Shown in pieces: positions 28,761 to 41,757 of a stretch of 64,000 nucleotides of DNA (positions within the stretch are counted from its first letter, which is position 1; the number at the start of each line of letters is the position of its first letter). The stretch is taken from the NCBI GenBank assembly GCA_963995525.1, contig OZ023209.1:9964152-10028151 (forward strand), written 5' to 3'. The notes below the pieces were generated by a model. It was not told the origin of the DNA. It searched no databases and saw nothing but the letters and a program-made list of their open reading frames with translations. Both the position numbers and the translations under genes were made by a program. Source of the DNA: Escarpia spicata. Taxonomy: Eukaryota > Annelida > Polychaeta > Sabellida > Siboglinidae.

Positions 28761-28764
28761 ATTA

Positions 28765-31700
28765 ATCTTATAGCTTATTCAATCGGGGTCGGTGACTCCT
28801 ATTAAGACACAATTGTCGCTATCATAGGAGCCACCCTATTTACGTGATAATTTATGTGGTCATTTTACAAGCTGTCTATCTCATGTATGGTTTTTTGGGA
28901 GTGCTTGTTTTATGTGAAAATGTAAGTTTGTATGTGTGCTGGTTGCCTGAAGCTAGCATCAAATGTATTGTATTTAATGGTTCTGTTGACATGTGTAGCA
29001 ATTTGATAGAGTGCATGAATCATTATATTTGTGTAACAAGTATGTTTTTATATAAAATGAGAAGCCTCGCAAACTGTGAGTATATATTTTGTCTTTGATT
29101 ATATCGGGGGTGTCATTTATAGCATGTGGTAGGCTGTATTTGAGACATTTCATTGCAAATTCATGCTTAGTTCTAAAAGTATGTATATAATTTTTTTCAC
29201 GAGTATTATAATTATGTATGTTTACACTTGGGATAATTTGCCAGTTAAGTAAATAAGGAGGTAACATTTTATGGATGTATTTAAAGTAACATTTTAATTC
29301 ATGTAACTTTAATATGTCTTCTACTTTTAGTAGTTTAAGTTTTTTTTAAAGTGGTTCCGTGTGTGAGTTGTATTTGTTTAAGGTTATTATTCGCACGGCT
29401 TTAAAAAAAAAAAATTATTCTATTTATTTGGTATCCCCAAACCATGGTACAATAATTGATATGAGATAATATTAATGTGTTATATAACAACACTTTTATA
29501 TCTAAAGGTAATACATATTTTAATCTGTTTATTATGCCAATTGTTTTGGATCACTTATTTGAAATTTTCTCAGTGTGTTTTTTCCAATTTAGATTAGTGT
29601 CTAAAGTCAATCCTAGAAAGTTAAATTCATCTACTCTTTCAATATTTATATTATCTATTTTAAGCGTAAGAGTCTGCGTGCGTTTATTATTTAAAGATAA
29701 TGTATTTATGTTTAGCCATTCATTAACTTTAAAAAGTTCTTCATTTATTAAGGATTCTGTACTTTTGTTGCGTGTGTTGTTGTTGTTGTTGTTAAGACAT
29801 TTTAAAAAGCTAGATAATGTGGTGTCATCAGCGTACATGACGAAATTAAATAATTGACTAGCTTGTGAGAAATCATTTATGTAAATGATAAATAATAGTG
29901 GTCCAAGGATTGAACCTTGTGGGACGCCGATTGTTATAGGTAAGATGTCTGAATTTATTTGTTCAAATTCAGTGTATTGTTTCCTGTTTTGTAAGTAACT
30001 TCTGAATAACTGCAAAGTTGAACCATTTAGGCCATAGTAAGTTAATTTGTTAAGTAAAATGTTATGGTCAATAGTATCAAACGCCTTAGAAAGGTCGAGA
30101 AATACATTAATTGGTTCATCATTATTATCCATTTGAGTTATAATTCTATCTATTAGCTAAAGCGCAGCAAATTCCGTTGAATAATTTGCTCTAAAACCAT
30201 ACTGATTATCAAATAAAAGCTTCATATCATTGAAATATGAATATAACTGAATAAAAATTAATTTCTCTAACACTTTAGAAATTGTGGGAAGAAGGGAAAT
30301 TGGTCTGTAATTTTCAAATAAAGATGGATCGTCTTTCTTAAATATAGGAATAACTTTTGCAATTTTTAGTTTGTCTGGGAATATCCCGGATTTTAAAACC
30401 TGGTTTATTAAAAGCTTTAATGATTTTATAATTGCAGGCTCAATTATCTTGAGCAATTTTGATGAAATGCCATCAAATCCAGAGCTGTTTTTTGTGGGAA
30501 GATTATTGATAGTTTTCCTAATAGTCTCTTCATCAACACTCTGAAACGTAAATACAGAATTAACGTTTTTGTTTAAATAATAACTATAGTTTTTGTTACC
30601 TTTATATTTAATACCTTGTGCGATGGTCTGACCTATATTTGTAAAATAATTATTAAATTTGTTTGCAATATCCTTTTTATCAGTTATTTTTGTACCATTT
30701 TCTTAAAACAAATAATGGTAATCTACGGTTTGTACGATTTTTTTAAAGAAATTCATTAATAACTTTCCAGGTATTTTTTATATCATATTTAAATCGATTA
30801 AATCTTTGTTCAAAATACACTTGTTTGGCTGCACGAATATTTTTCTTTCATATCGTATTATAAGTGTATAGATTAATATTAATAGCTGCATAGCTTGTCG
30901 AATTTGGTTGTGTCAATTTTAATTGTTTATAGAGTTTGTCTCGATATTGAATAGATTTTAGCAATCCTTGTGTAATCCACGTTGATCTTTTATGTTTATA
31001 TTTATTAAATTTCACCAGCTTAGTTTGCATATGCTTATTTTTTGCACGTATAATTTCTTCGTAGATTATATCATAATTTAAATTTGTGTCTGCATTTATA
31101 TTTTTATTTAGCTTATTGTATATCTCATTTTATTTTATTTCGTGTTTAACTTTATGCATTGCCTCTTCATTTAGTATACTTATTTTAACATATTTAGGTG
31201 GAGATTCAGTCTTTAATGAGACGTTGATGAATATAAAATACGGCTGATGATCAGAAATTTGTTTGATTAAAATCCCTGCAGTACTCTCCAATATAGATTT
31301 ATTAAGTTTACAAAAGAAATTATCTATTAAAGTACCATTTGTTCTAGTAAATCTAGTAGGAAGAGTAATTTGCGGGTAAAGGCTGTGTGATATTATGGTG
31401 TCAAAAAAGTTACTATATGCATCATTTTAATTTAATTTAAGCAAATTTTTATTAAAATCTCCTGTGATAATGAGATTGTTATTACAGTTGTTTTCCACTG
31501 ATGATATTGTAGAAGTAAATTCATTTATAAAAGCATTTAAGTTATCATTAGAAGTTCGTGGAGGTCTATATATGTTTCCAATGGTTATGCTCTTAGATAG
31601 ATTACCACCATTTATTTGGACTATCATCTCTTCCCACTGTTCGTACATGTTTACATTTAATATAACCTGTGATCTATATTTGTTGTCAACATATATTATT

Positions 31701-32416
31701 AGCCCTCCTTTGCTACTGCACGTCTTACCTTGAGCTAAACAGTCATAACCAAGTAAGGAAAACTGTGATAGGTCATCGTTTTCTGATTTCCAAGTTTCTT
31801 GTAAGCAGATGACATTAAATTAAAAATTGTTACTACTTAGCTCTTCTACAAAAGCTTCCAGTTCGTTAAATTTAGAATTTATTAATTGAATGTTAGTGCT
31901 TAAGATACTAAAACGCGTAGTGTTTATCTGTGTAAGTTTGCTAAACTTATAAAAGTCATAATATGATGACCGACGTATTAGTTGAGGTTCATAATTTTCA
32001 ACATCATTTGTGTCTAAGATGTTAATTAAGTCATTGTTATTAATACCTCCTAAAAAGGAGAGGAACGTATCGTCTAATGTCATGCCTTTATATAATTTGG
32101 TATTTATCATATGTATTTGTTATTATATTTGTATGTGTGAATGAGTGTTCAACAAATTGTGATATATGCATATACCGATAATTAAATATATTTATGGCAT
32201 TGCCTGTCGTAAGTTTTATAGACGTAATGCACTGAACGTAAATGTGAGATTGATTAAACATGTAAATGTGAAAACAGTTTGAGGTAGACATCTTGTAGTT
32301 TGGTATATATATAAAAAAATAACATAAAATAAGAATGATTTGAATAATGAATGCAAGAAGACCTTGTCGTGGGAGAGGTGTAGAGCATACAGTATTAAAA
32401 CGGTTTTACAAGCCAC
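28765..32416 (-). mobile_element. Near full-length LINE (endonuclease + RT), decayed
   Basis: On the minus strand the ORF2 reads almost throughout. An endonuclease domain spans about 31960-31430 (FSILSTNIQLINSKFNELEA, VICLQETW, GGLIIYV, NIYRPPR, ITGDFN). A pre-RT region follows (RSTWITQGLLKSIQYRDKLY). The RT spans about 30456-29551 (NYRPISLLPTISKVLEKL, NQYGFRANYST, VFLDLSKAFDTIDHNILL, VPQGSILGPLLFIIYIND, YADDTTL). The C-terminus ends KYNDSCTLSNCYTCQQNH near 28974. The 3' UTR has a conserved hairpin (ctcctattaag ... tatcataggag, 28796-28831) also present in the fragment at 15170. Only a handful of stops and frameshifts break it, so it is a young copy. Type: Jockey/CR1-like by RT sequence. The 5' edge is uncertain. 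ORF2 similarity starts by about 32110. Confidence 0.88.
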
Positions 32417-33600
32417 AGATATATTACCTGAGTATTCGTAGTAACATACTAATGCATTTCACAGCAACAGAACGAATACATGTATTAAGATAAGTTCAGT
32501 GAGAAGCTAAAGTTTTTGTTTATATAAAGTACAGCAATAAAACATAGTGCAATACAAGGTTAAGCATTTTGCTTCATTAACCATTATTACTGTGATATGA
32601 TAAGATTTAATTATACACATATAATCGCACACATACATATACATACTTGAAAGTTATTTCTGTGTATATATAGTAATATGAATACAGGTTTACATTTCAC
32701 AAAAATTACCGTATTTACATCATGTGCAATAACTAACACAGTGCTTTCATTTCAGATTTATACATCATATTTGTCAATCCATTTTTCTGACAATAAAAAA
32801 GAGAAAAATATATTATTAAATTATATATATTAAATACATACGTATTTATATATTAGCTGTACAACTATTTCAGCTAACAAATGTACAAAACAACATGACT
32901 AGCATTCAACTCAAAGACAATTATAAAATATATATTTTCATAAGAAAACAAAATAAATTACAGTTTCAGTTTAACGGGATGTGCATCAGTGCACAAGGAG
33001 CTGGAGCTAATATTTATAGGAAACACTAACACTAAATATTATGTTACTAAAATCACTAGAAAAGATTCCACAGAGAAACTGAAAGTCGAGAGTACAACAA
33101 GTCATTTGCAATTTAGATAGAGCAGTTTAAGTAGATTGATTGTTCAGCATGTAGTAACAGCCTAACTAGCTAGGAATGTTACCAGATACATTGATAATAT
33201 TCCCAGTATCTCTGATGGCACTGCAATAACACTTGCATGTAATCACTGAATCAAAGTAGAAAATACAGTTTAACATTATGCAGAAGTCGACGTAATGCTG
33301 TCATGTGTTTACGTCAGCTTTACAGATATTGTAATTTGAGAGAAGGAAAAAAGGAGAAGAGAAAGAGAAAAAACCAGCTTGTAGAGAAAGAACTAGAAAA
33401 TATAATAATTTAAAACGATTAAAGATAATATTAACTGACATTACATTATATTATCCCGGTGTCTGAAGAGTCAGTAAAGAGGACTTATCTCTCTTTTAAT
33501 TGACCTCGCTGCGTAAATCACGTCTCGCTCAGTGGACTCACGTTGCGCAGTCTCGTGTAACGAAAATAATAAAACATTAACAAAATATCGTTCGTATACA
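32417..33600. other. AT-rich, no gene seen
   Basis: No protein similarity in any frame. It may include 5' sequence of the LINE ending at 32.4 kb or 3' sequence of the ORF1 element beyond it. Confidence 0.35.
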
Positions 33601-33629
33601 GGGGCCGATTCCCGGTCGCAGGCCACGTG

Positions 33630-34371
33630 TTCAACGTAAAGTGTTTATATCCTCCTGCGTGTGGATGACCCTGATCGTGTTTGCTAATGTCTTGATTACC
33701 ACTTTCCCATTATAGGTCCAGCAATCGGCAATTTTCTTCGCACGTTTCAACTGCCTTGTAGCGCTAGCCAGCGCTGCGCGGCACTGCGTCAAGTCCTCGT
33801 TGACGAAGATTTGGTGTTGGATTTCACTGACGCTGTTACGCAATCGACTTCTAGCCCGTATGACTTCGTCTCGCACGTTAACTCTGTTGAATCGCACAAT
33901 GACTACACGATGTCGATCGCCTGTTTCTGCCCTTTTGCCAAGCCTATGGCTGACTACAATGTCCTCTTGCGTCACTGGGGGGGGGGGGGGGTCACTGCCA
34001 TTTTGGCATTGATGGTTTCCACTACTTTGGCAGTAGTGTCCTCCCCCGCCCCAGTTTCAGGGATTCCATGAAACCTTAAGTTGCATCGTCGGGAATATTG
34101 TTCAATGTTATCACACTCACTTTCAAGATGACCAACTTTTTCTTCGAGGGCTACAATTCTGCGCTCTTTGGTTTCAAGCTTCGAGTTCGGGTCAGCGATT
34201 GTCTGCGTGAGGGTGTCGATCTTATCGGCCAGTGCTTGAGGGTACAACGCTAATCTAAGTTTTCGTCATACAGCGTCATCATTCAGCAATTCCACAAATT
34301 TTAGCAGCATCACATCAGTGTCCTGAACATCATTGTCAGTAACACTGGACGGTTTACGCTTTGATGGCATG
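33630..34371 (-). mobile_element. LINE ORF1 (transposase_22-like) fragment
   Basis: The minus-strand ATG near 34371 starts MPSKRKPSSVTDNDVQDTDV (frame broken once). A coiled coil follows (LETKERRIVALEEKVGHLES), then NIEQYSRRCNLRFHGIPETG and, in the next frame, DIVVSHRLGK, VIVRFNRVNVRDEVIRARS and VFVNEDLT-like text, ending in a TYNGKVVIKT segment. This is the L1-like ORF1 plan: coiled coil, RRM, C-terminal domain. The protein binds element RNA. A G12 run at about 33979-33990 causes the frameshift. No matching ORF2 lies immediately downstream, so it is a truncated copy. Confidence 0.8.
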
Positions 34372-34429
34372 ATTCTCTGAATTTCTGTTCTCCCACGAAA
34401 TGACCACGACTTAGACCACGGCAGCCATC

Positions 34430-34650
34430 TTGCAAAAAAAATTAGTTTTGACGACCGCTATCTTTAAAAATGGTGGATCCGAAAGTCGAAGAAGGCCAAA
34501 CGTAAATATTTGAAACCTCTGACTTGTTTTGACACAAAGATTAAGGTTGTAGGTGACGCAGTTGTTAAGATTTGCGGAACTGTGATTTGGCGGCCATTTT
34601 GTAAAGTGGCTGCCATTTTGTAAAATGGCTGCCATTTCTTTTAAAATAAA
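34430..34650. repeat. GGCNGCCATTTTGTAAAAT tandem motif
   Basis: Three adjacent variants of 'tggcggccattttgtaaa' lie at 34588-34640, plus 'aatggtggatcc' upstream. It is a short noncoding repeat and looks like part of a dispersed family, as a related motif occurs at 28440. Confidence 0.6.
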
Positions 34651-36845
34651 AATTGCCACCTCTGCATGCAACCACTGTCAACTATATGGATTGATAACTA
34701 TTTATCCTGTGTTGTGCAATAATATTACAACGAGATTCAATGTGTTTTCTGTGTTGATTGTGCTATTATTATTATTATAGGGACATAGACAATAGATGCG
34801 AATCAATGTCATTGGAGATATGCATAAACATTGCATTGGAGATAAGGATGTAATAAGATCCAACATGGCCGATATCCGAAAGTTTTATGAAATGACAAAC
34901 ATGCAGCCGCTGTATAATCTGGTGATGTGTTTATCTTAAACGTTTACCATGAAAATATTGGTCTTGACATAACTTTTGTGACATTATCATGCGTAGTTGC
35001 AAAGCTATTGAAGAAAATATGTATTTCAGTAATGGAGGCCCTGATTTGCATATTTGAAAAAATGCCCTAGGTTGTCCCGAGGACAACTAAGCTGAATTGC
35101 TTCAGGGACACCATGAGATAGAAAATCCACCAAAACATTATACTATAGAGCATCATTGTATTCAATTGCAAATGGACTAAGTCAACGTTAGATCGCAACG
35201 CTACTCCCCCCATAGCGGTTAAAAGTTGGGGTTCATTGTTTTTAAAAACGATTGTTTACATTAATATTCAACGAATTTATACTTATTATATAGGTAGATT
35301 AATCCATTATATTGTCAATGGTATACAAAATGTGTATGAACTATGCAAACAAAATATATATCACAGCCTAAATAACGCCTACCTCTACATTTCACTAAGC
35401 CAAAACGTCACTGGCTGCGACTTTTGACCACTTGTCATTGTCGTCAAAAATTACAATGTTCCACCACTTGGATTTCAGTGGACTTTTTTTTGGTAATGTA
35501 GACATATAGTACTAATTAAAAACACTGTCATAATTACTATTGAAATTTTAGGTTGAAATTTGTTGGGGCATAGATTGACTGGACTAATACCAAGTACCTC
35601 AACCCGCAACACGTCCCGCTGCTGGTGGTGGATTAACTAGTTTAAGACATTGCCAAGGAAAATCAATTGACATTCCCAGAAACTTTTCAATGAAGACATC
35701 ATGTCATGATGCTAGGAGGCATTCACATTTAACTGGCTTTGTAGGCCACCATGGTAGATCTGCCCTAGATGGCCTGATGTTCTGACCGAAGTCAGGATCA
35801 CTACTAATGTGTCAGCAGCCATACGTACCTTCACAAATTGATAGTAGTTGTACTTGTAGTAGTTGTAGTGGATAATCTAATAACGCGGGTGCACAAGGAT
35901 AGTGGAACTGAGTTGCCTCTTGAATAGGATCGCCGTGGTTGCACGAGATAGTTCTATAGTCTTACCATACTGGCCAATGGTGCACAAGTTCCAACTGATC
36001 ATCTTGATGTTCGTCCGAGCACACTGAGAGAGGGAATTCAAGCTAAGGTTGACAACTTGACACACTGAAGCTGCTTGCAATTTGTCGGAAGCCTTGATGA
36101 AAAGATATTGTCATTTGGAAAATGAGCGTGAGGACTCGATTACGTTGGAAAACAAGGTGTGTGTCACGTATGTTGGTAAGCTTATAAATCGAAGGGACTG
36201 GAGTAACATGACAGCTTCATGGAAAATGTGCTGAATTCGAATGCCTTGTAAAATTGTCATTGTGCGTGAAAGCCAAAGAGAAGACCAGGTCACCAGGAGG
36301 AGTTTGTTCTATTCTGACATCAATATTCCCCTACCTTCTGCATTGTCCTGTCAAGGGAACCCCAACTGATGCCCGAAGTCTGACTTTTGGCATGCATTCT
36401 CGAAACCAGCAAGTCTCACTTGTTTGTCACCAAAAGTTGGACAAACACAAGCAGCTTGTCGTCCGAAATTACATGTTCTTTATGTTTTTTTCAAAGAGAA
36501 ACAAACATTAGTACTTTCTAATGCAGTAACGGTTACACAAGTATTTGAATTATACTACCAATAATTGATGTGAAAATCTCAAAAACAAAATATAAAAAGT
36601 TATCTTAATTTGATAACTAGCAGGTCGTTACAACTACATCAGACATATTAATAACAGTACGTTGTGTACGTAAATTAACAGAAGTAATAGAATTAAAACA
36701 AGATATGATTATTTGTTAATTGTTCAGAATGTCCACATATATAACAATTTTGCAAATAGCACTGTATTCTGTAATTTTGTATAAAACATAGTTTGGCATA
36801 ACTAATAAAACCTTGTAAGCTATGTGTTAAAATTGTGTTCCTTGT
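34651..36845. other. No gene supported
   Basis: Carries the inverted third copy of the 25.4-kb dispersed repeat at 35430-35586. Short ORFs at 35236, 35877, 36111 and 36254 have no similarity I recognise. Confidence 0.4.
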
Positions 36846-36849
36846 GTGA

Positions 36850-37830
36850 AGTGCAGTATTGTTTATTAGTAATGGAATATCAAACCTAATGCATCGTTTG
36901 GCAAAGTCATGTTTGCACTATCTTTATGGATGTCATGTATCCGTGTATTAATGTTGTGAACATTTTTATTTAGCGTAAATGGTAAGTTGTACAAATATGC
37001 TGGTAATGTCATATACACATATTTATAATACAACTTAAATTCCTGTAAATGTAACAAATCTGTTACATTAAGAATGTTTAGTTTCTTATACAGCGGCTCA
37101 GTGTGTGCATTATGTTTAGCTAAGCATATTATTCTAATCGTTGTTTTTGTAGTTTGATGATTCTGTTACATTTAAAACCCCATATCATTAGGCCATAATT
37201 ATATGTGGTAACAGTAATGAGCTATACACAGTAACTTTTATGTTTACTGGCAAAAATATTTTAATTTGTTTAATACACCTATCAATTTAGAACATTTGAT
37301 TGAAATATTTTTAATATGAATGTCTTAGCTTAGGTTTTCCTGCAAAGTCACCCCAAGAAGATTAAAGTTTTGGACTCTTTCAATTCTGGTTTCATCTATC
37401 TTAAGCAGGAAATTGTTAACTTGTTTGTTTCCTGGTTTATATATTATATACTTGGATTTCTTTGTATTTAAAGACTGTTTATTTATTTCCAGCCATTCAT
37501 TTACCTTGTTTAATTTTGTATTTAAATGTTGTTCGATGTCTTTTGGACATAATATGTTTAAAGATTGGATTGTTGTAAACAAAGTTGTATCATCCGCATA
37601 CGTTACTATTTAAATATTTAACTTGACTTTGGTAAATCATAAATAGTATCGTTGTAAATAACGTACTTTTCTATTTTTCAAATAACTTTCCATTAGCTTT
37701 AGGGCAGTGTCGCCTATTCCATACAAATGTAGATTACTTAATACAATTGAGTGGTCTAAAGTATCGAATGCTTTTGATAAATAAATAAATATATTAATGA
37801 GTGTTTCATTAGAATCCAGTGCGGTTATTG
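36850..37830 (-). mobile_element. LINE fragment truncated against a Gypsy element
   Basis: Minus-strand pieces: ETLINIFIYLSKAFDTLDHS (RT), then LHLYGIGDTALKLMESYLKN, then EWLEINKQSLNTKKSKYIIY, ETRIERVQNFNLLGVTLQEN and a decayed C-terminus to 36866. RT homology stops abruptly near 37830, exactly where plus-strand Gypsy homology begins. Part of the RT (VPQGS/YADD region) is missing. Confidence 0.8.
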
Positions 37831-40800
37831 TAAGGTCGATAACAACTGGCGAATCTGGTACTAGAGTTCGAGTCGTAGGCAGGAAGCCGCAGTTGATAGC
37901 AGCACGGTCCATACGCGTCATTCGAGGATCAACAAGGCCTCGCGTCGATGATCAGGTTCACGAATGCCTCATCGAGCGTCACGACGCACACCGCAGGTCG
38001 CTACCGCAAGGCATAGAGTTAGGTCGTGCCTACGTTACCGTCGATCATACAGGAATGATTCCGGTACAGGTTGCGAACTTCAGCGATCACGATATCTACC
38101 TTCAACCGAGGACGCCGGTTGGTATTCTGCAGAGTGCTTCTCCAAAGTCAGAGATAGAGATCGCATTTGATGGAAAACAGGAGGTGTTCGTGAACGAAGT
38201 CGCCTCTGCTGATGCGAAGCTGGATATAGAGACTCTACTCTCTCGCATGAAGGTCAGTGACCCGAGTAGCGAACAGCATGCAGCACTGCGAACCCTCATA
38301 ACTAGACATTACAGTGTATTCAGTCAGGACGAAGACGACATCGGGTTTTGTGACCCGATTACGCATCGGATCCGCACAACTGACGACAATCCCGTGAAGG
38401 TGGCACGTCGTAGGGTTCTGCCTCATCATTGGGGAGAAGTGTGAGAGTACTTGAAGAAGAGTTTGGAGCGCCAAATCATCAGACCTTCGACGAGCTCGTA
38501 TGCTGCACCCGTTGTTGTGGTTCGCAAGAAGGATGGCACGATGAGACTCTGTGTGGATTACCGTTCTCTCAACGCAAAGACGCATAAGGACGCATATCCG
38601 CTGCCTAGAATAGAGGACGCGCTTCAAGCGCTAAACGGCGCTAGGTACTTCGTCAGCTTAGATCTCGCGCACGGCTTCCATCAGATCCCGATGGCAGAAG
38701 AAGACGTGGAGAAGACTGCTTTCCGAGTGGGTACTGGTGGCCTATACGAGTACACCCGTATGCCGTTTGGCCTTTGTAATTCTCCAGCGACCTTCTTGAG
38801 ATTGGTGGACGGCCTGTTTGGAGACCAAAACTTCCAAACTCTTCTGATTTATCTGGACGACATCTTGGTGTTCGGAAGGACGTTTGAGGAAACCGTTGAA
38901 CGACTGGATATGGTTTTAGACAGACTGGGTCGGCATAACCTGAAGGTGAAACTTCCACCAGAAACTGAGATACCTGGGACACTTGGTCACAGAGGACGGG
39001 ATCTTGCCTGACCCAGAGAAAACCGATGCAGTCGACAACTGGCCCACACCGACAAGCGAATCTGAGATGAGACAATTTCTTGGGCTGGCTGGATGCTATC
39101 GGAGATTCGTTCCCGGATACGCAAAGACCGCCGCTCCTCTTCACGCTTTGCTGGGAGACCCGAAGAAGAAGCGCAAAACGAGGAACACCAAAACGTCACC
39201 ATTCTCTGAGCGGTGGGAGGAATCGTGCAGCAGTGCATTTCATGAGCTGAAGCGACGATAGGCTACCCCGACTTTACGAGACCCTTCATCATGGAAACCG
39301 ACGCAAGCCTAAATGGCTTGGGAGCAGTGCTGTCACAACAACAGGAGAACGGCATGGTCGTCCTCAGCTATGCCAGTCGAGGCCAGCGCGAGCCGGAACG
39401 GAACATGCAGAACTACAGCAGCATGAAGCTGGAACTCTTAGCCTTACACTGGGCAGTGGCAGTAAAGTTTCGTGATATGCTGTTGGGCGCACATTTCACT
39501 GTGTACACTGATAACAATCCACTGAGTTACATACAGACGACGACCAAACTGGGAGCTACAGAAATGCGCTGGGTTGCAGATCTTGCATTGTTCTCCTTTG
39601 ATGTCAAGTATCGTTCCGGGAGAAGTAACGGAAACGCCGACGCCCTTAGTCGGAAACCACAGTACGTCTTGAGCGAGGAACACATATCGACTGAGCTGGA
39701 TATCGCCCTGAAATCAACGGCACTTTCAGTTGCTCTACCGATCGCCGTCCACGATGCCCGCACCCAGCGGATTCAAGCACGAGTCGACCACATAGCAGCA
39801 GACGCCACAGCAATGACGACACTGCCTAACATCGGCCGAGAAGATCTCTCCAAGCTGCAACAAGCAGACACACACATCGGACGACTATGGACATTCTGGA
39901 CCACAGGCAAAACGCCATCAACCCGAGAGATAATGGCGGAGGACAAGGCGACACGAAAGTTGCTGAACGAGTGGGGCCGAATATCCTGCAGTGATGGGGT
40001 TCTGCGTCGCACAGTGAAGAAGAACGGCGACACTACCCAGCAACTTCTTGTACCCGAGGCATTGAGGAAACAAGTGCTAGAGGCGCTTCACGATCAAGTT
40101 GGTCATCAAGCCACGGAAAAGACTCTCGCGCTGGCCCGCGCCGGATGCTTTTGGCCTGGAATGGCGCACGACATTGAAGAGTACTGCAAGAACTGTAGAC
40201 GATGCAGCTGCTGTGAAGCCAGAACCACCTGGTTTGGACAGAGCAGGAGAGCACCTCACAATGCCTCCTGTCAATCCATTTCCAGTACGTCAGTCTAGGC
40301 GAACAAACACACACATCCCAAACCCGCACCACCTACCAACGTCCGCTAGACAGGAAGGTGTAGATACGAACAACCTGCTATCTGAAGTAGACAAACGTAT
40401 TTTAGCTAACGTCAGTCAGACGCAATTATTGTTAATGCAAATGTTGGCCGGAGTTGTTCCTCGTCGTGATATGTAGTTCAAAGCATTTAGCGTAAGTTGT
40501 TCGAAGTTGTCGAGACGTCAACATTAAGCAGGGGAGTCTGTAACATGTTGAAATCTTATTTGTTCGCTCATCGCTAGAGTGCACCACATTATATTGGTGT
40601 TCACCGTTAGCTCGACTTTAAATCAGCGTCAGCTCGACTTTAATTATTGTGTGACGTAGCGCGTCTCATCCGGGCACCACAACAGCCATGTTCGCGTCTT
40701 GTTGCGGTGAAACTGTTTAAATCAACGGTAATAATTGCATTTTACGCCACACACCTTATTTAGTTACGTCCGACTTATACGATTAATAGTGCTGTTTGTG

Positions 40801-41757
40801 ACGTAGATCAATATTGTTTACTCAATAAACCGTTAGATGTTCTGTATTCCGTACGCTGTGCTAATTAATATGTCAACAAGTGCCCGTAGGCGTAGCGTAG
40901 CCGTAGGCCAGGCTTGCGTCGATGACACTGACGGCTGACAATCTAATAGTAACCATAGACTATGCTCAGCGTATGTTCGTTAGCCTTTTGTATGCGTTCG
41001 TAATTGTAATAATAACATATGTCATCATGTTGATACAGGTAATTGCCGTGTAGTCTTGTACTTGCCACTGTAGCCGTAGGCTAATTACTGCATGATGAGC
41101 TCATGTTATAATATAGCCTAGACTGCGGCCCATAGTATAGTACGCTACTGTAGCCGTAGGCGCAATCATTGCTACGCTTACACTGTAGGCTATATTTATA
41201 GGCTGTCATTTTGAGTAATTGTACAATCGTCGCAGTTACACACAGGCATTGTAGGCATGTTACTATCAGTCGATCCATTTTACAGCGTGCTGAACAACCG
41301 CGGGCACACTCGGTGCAAGAAGTGAACTAGCCTACACATGTAGACTGCGGACTGCCGCATGACCGTCGCCTCTCAGGGGTGCGTTTGTGAAATGATGCCT
41401 TCTAGACTATATTGTACCTGATTATATAATAATTATATAATAATATGTCGTGTTAACAATTGTTGCGTGTAGTTAGTTTACTGCGTATTGTTAATTATCA
41501 ACGTATACTGCATTTGCTAGGCTAACTAGGTCTACCTTTTGCTCAGACGGACCAACTGAAACTGATAACATGCATGCATGATGATGGTAACGTAGTGCGT
41601 AGCAGACTGCAATTGTAGACAACCTCTCACCGGTCCTATAATGTAATGCATGTCAAATGGCGCATCTATTCACTGTATTTTGCATTCCGTTGTCAGGGTG
41701 TGTTTGGTGTTTCACGTCAATAAACCTGCAACCCCGACAAAGTTTGGAGATGTCACA
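37830..41757 (+). mobile_element. Gypsy (Ty3-like) LTR retrotransposon, 5'-truncated, with 3' LTR
   Basis: Order: spacer downstream of protease (GMIPVQVANFSDHDIYLQPR, 38055-38110); reverse transcriptase (VVVRKKDGTMRLCVDYRSLN, FVSLDLAHGFHQIPM, MPFGLCNSPATF, LIYLDDILVF with the catalytic DD; 38500-38880); connection domain (AVDNWPTPTSESEMRQFLGL); RNase H (METDASLNGLGAVLSQQ, YTDNNPLSY, GNADALSR; 39291-39660); and the start of integrase with its H-H-C-C finger (VGHQATEKTLALARAGCFWP...CKNCRRCSCC; 40095-40215). The integrase catalytic core is missing: the frame jumps at about 40215 into a 3' tail. Further breaks are a stop at 38444, a frameshift with loss near 38955, and one near 39255. No protease, gag or 5' LTR is present. 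The polypurine tract GCAGGGGAGTC abuts the LTR. Confidence 0.92.
40539..41757 (+). repeat. 3' LTR of the Gypsy element
   Basis: Starts TGTAACATGTTG right after the purine tract and ends TGTCACA, about 1219 bp. Nearly identical in sequence to the solo LTR at 51328-52523, the main difference being small GTAGCCGTAGG duplications. AATAAACCTGCAACCCC near the 3' end is a likely polyadenylation region. Confidence 0.88.
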
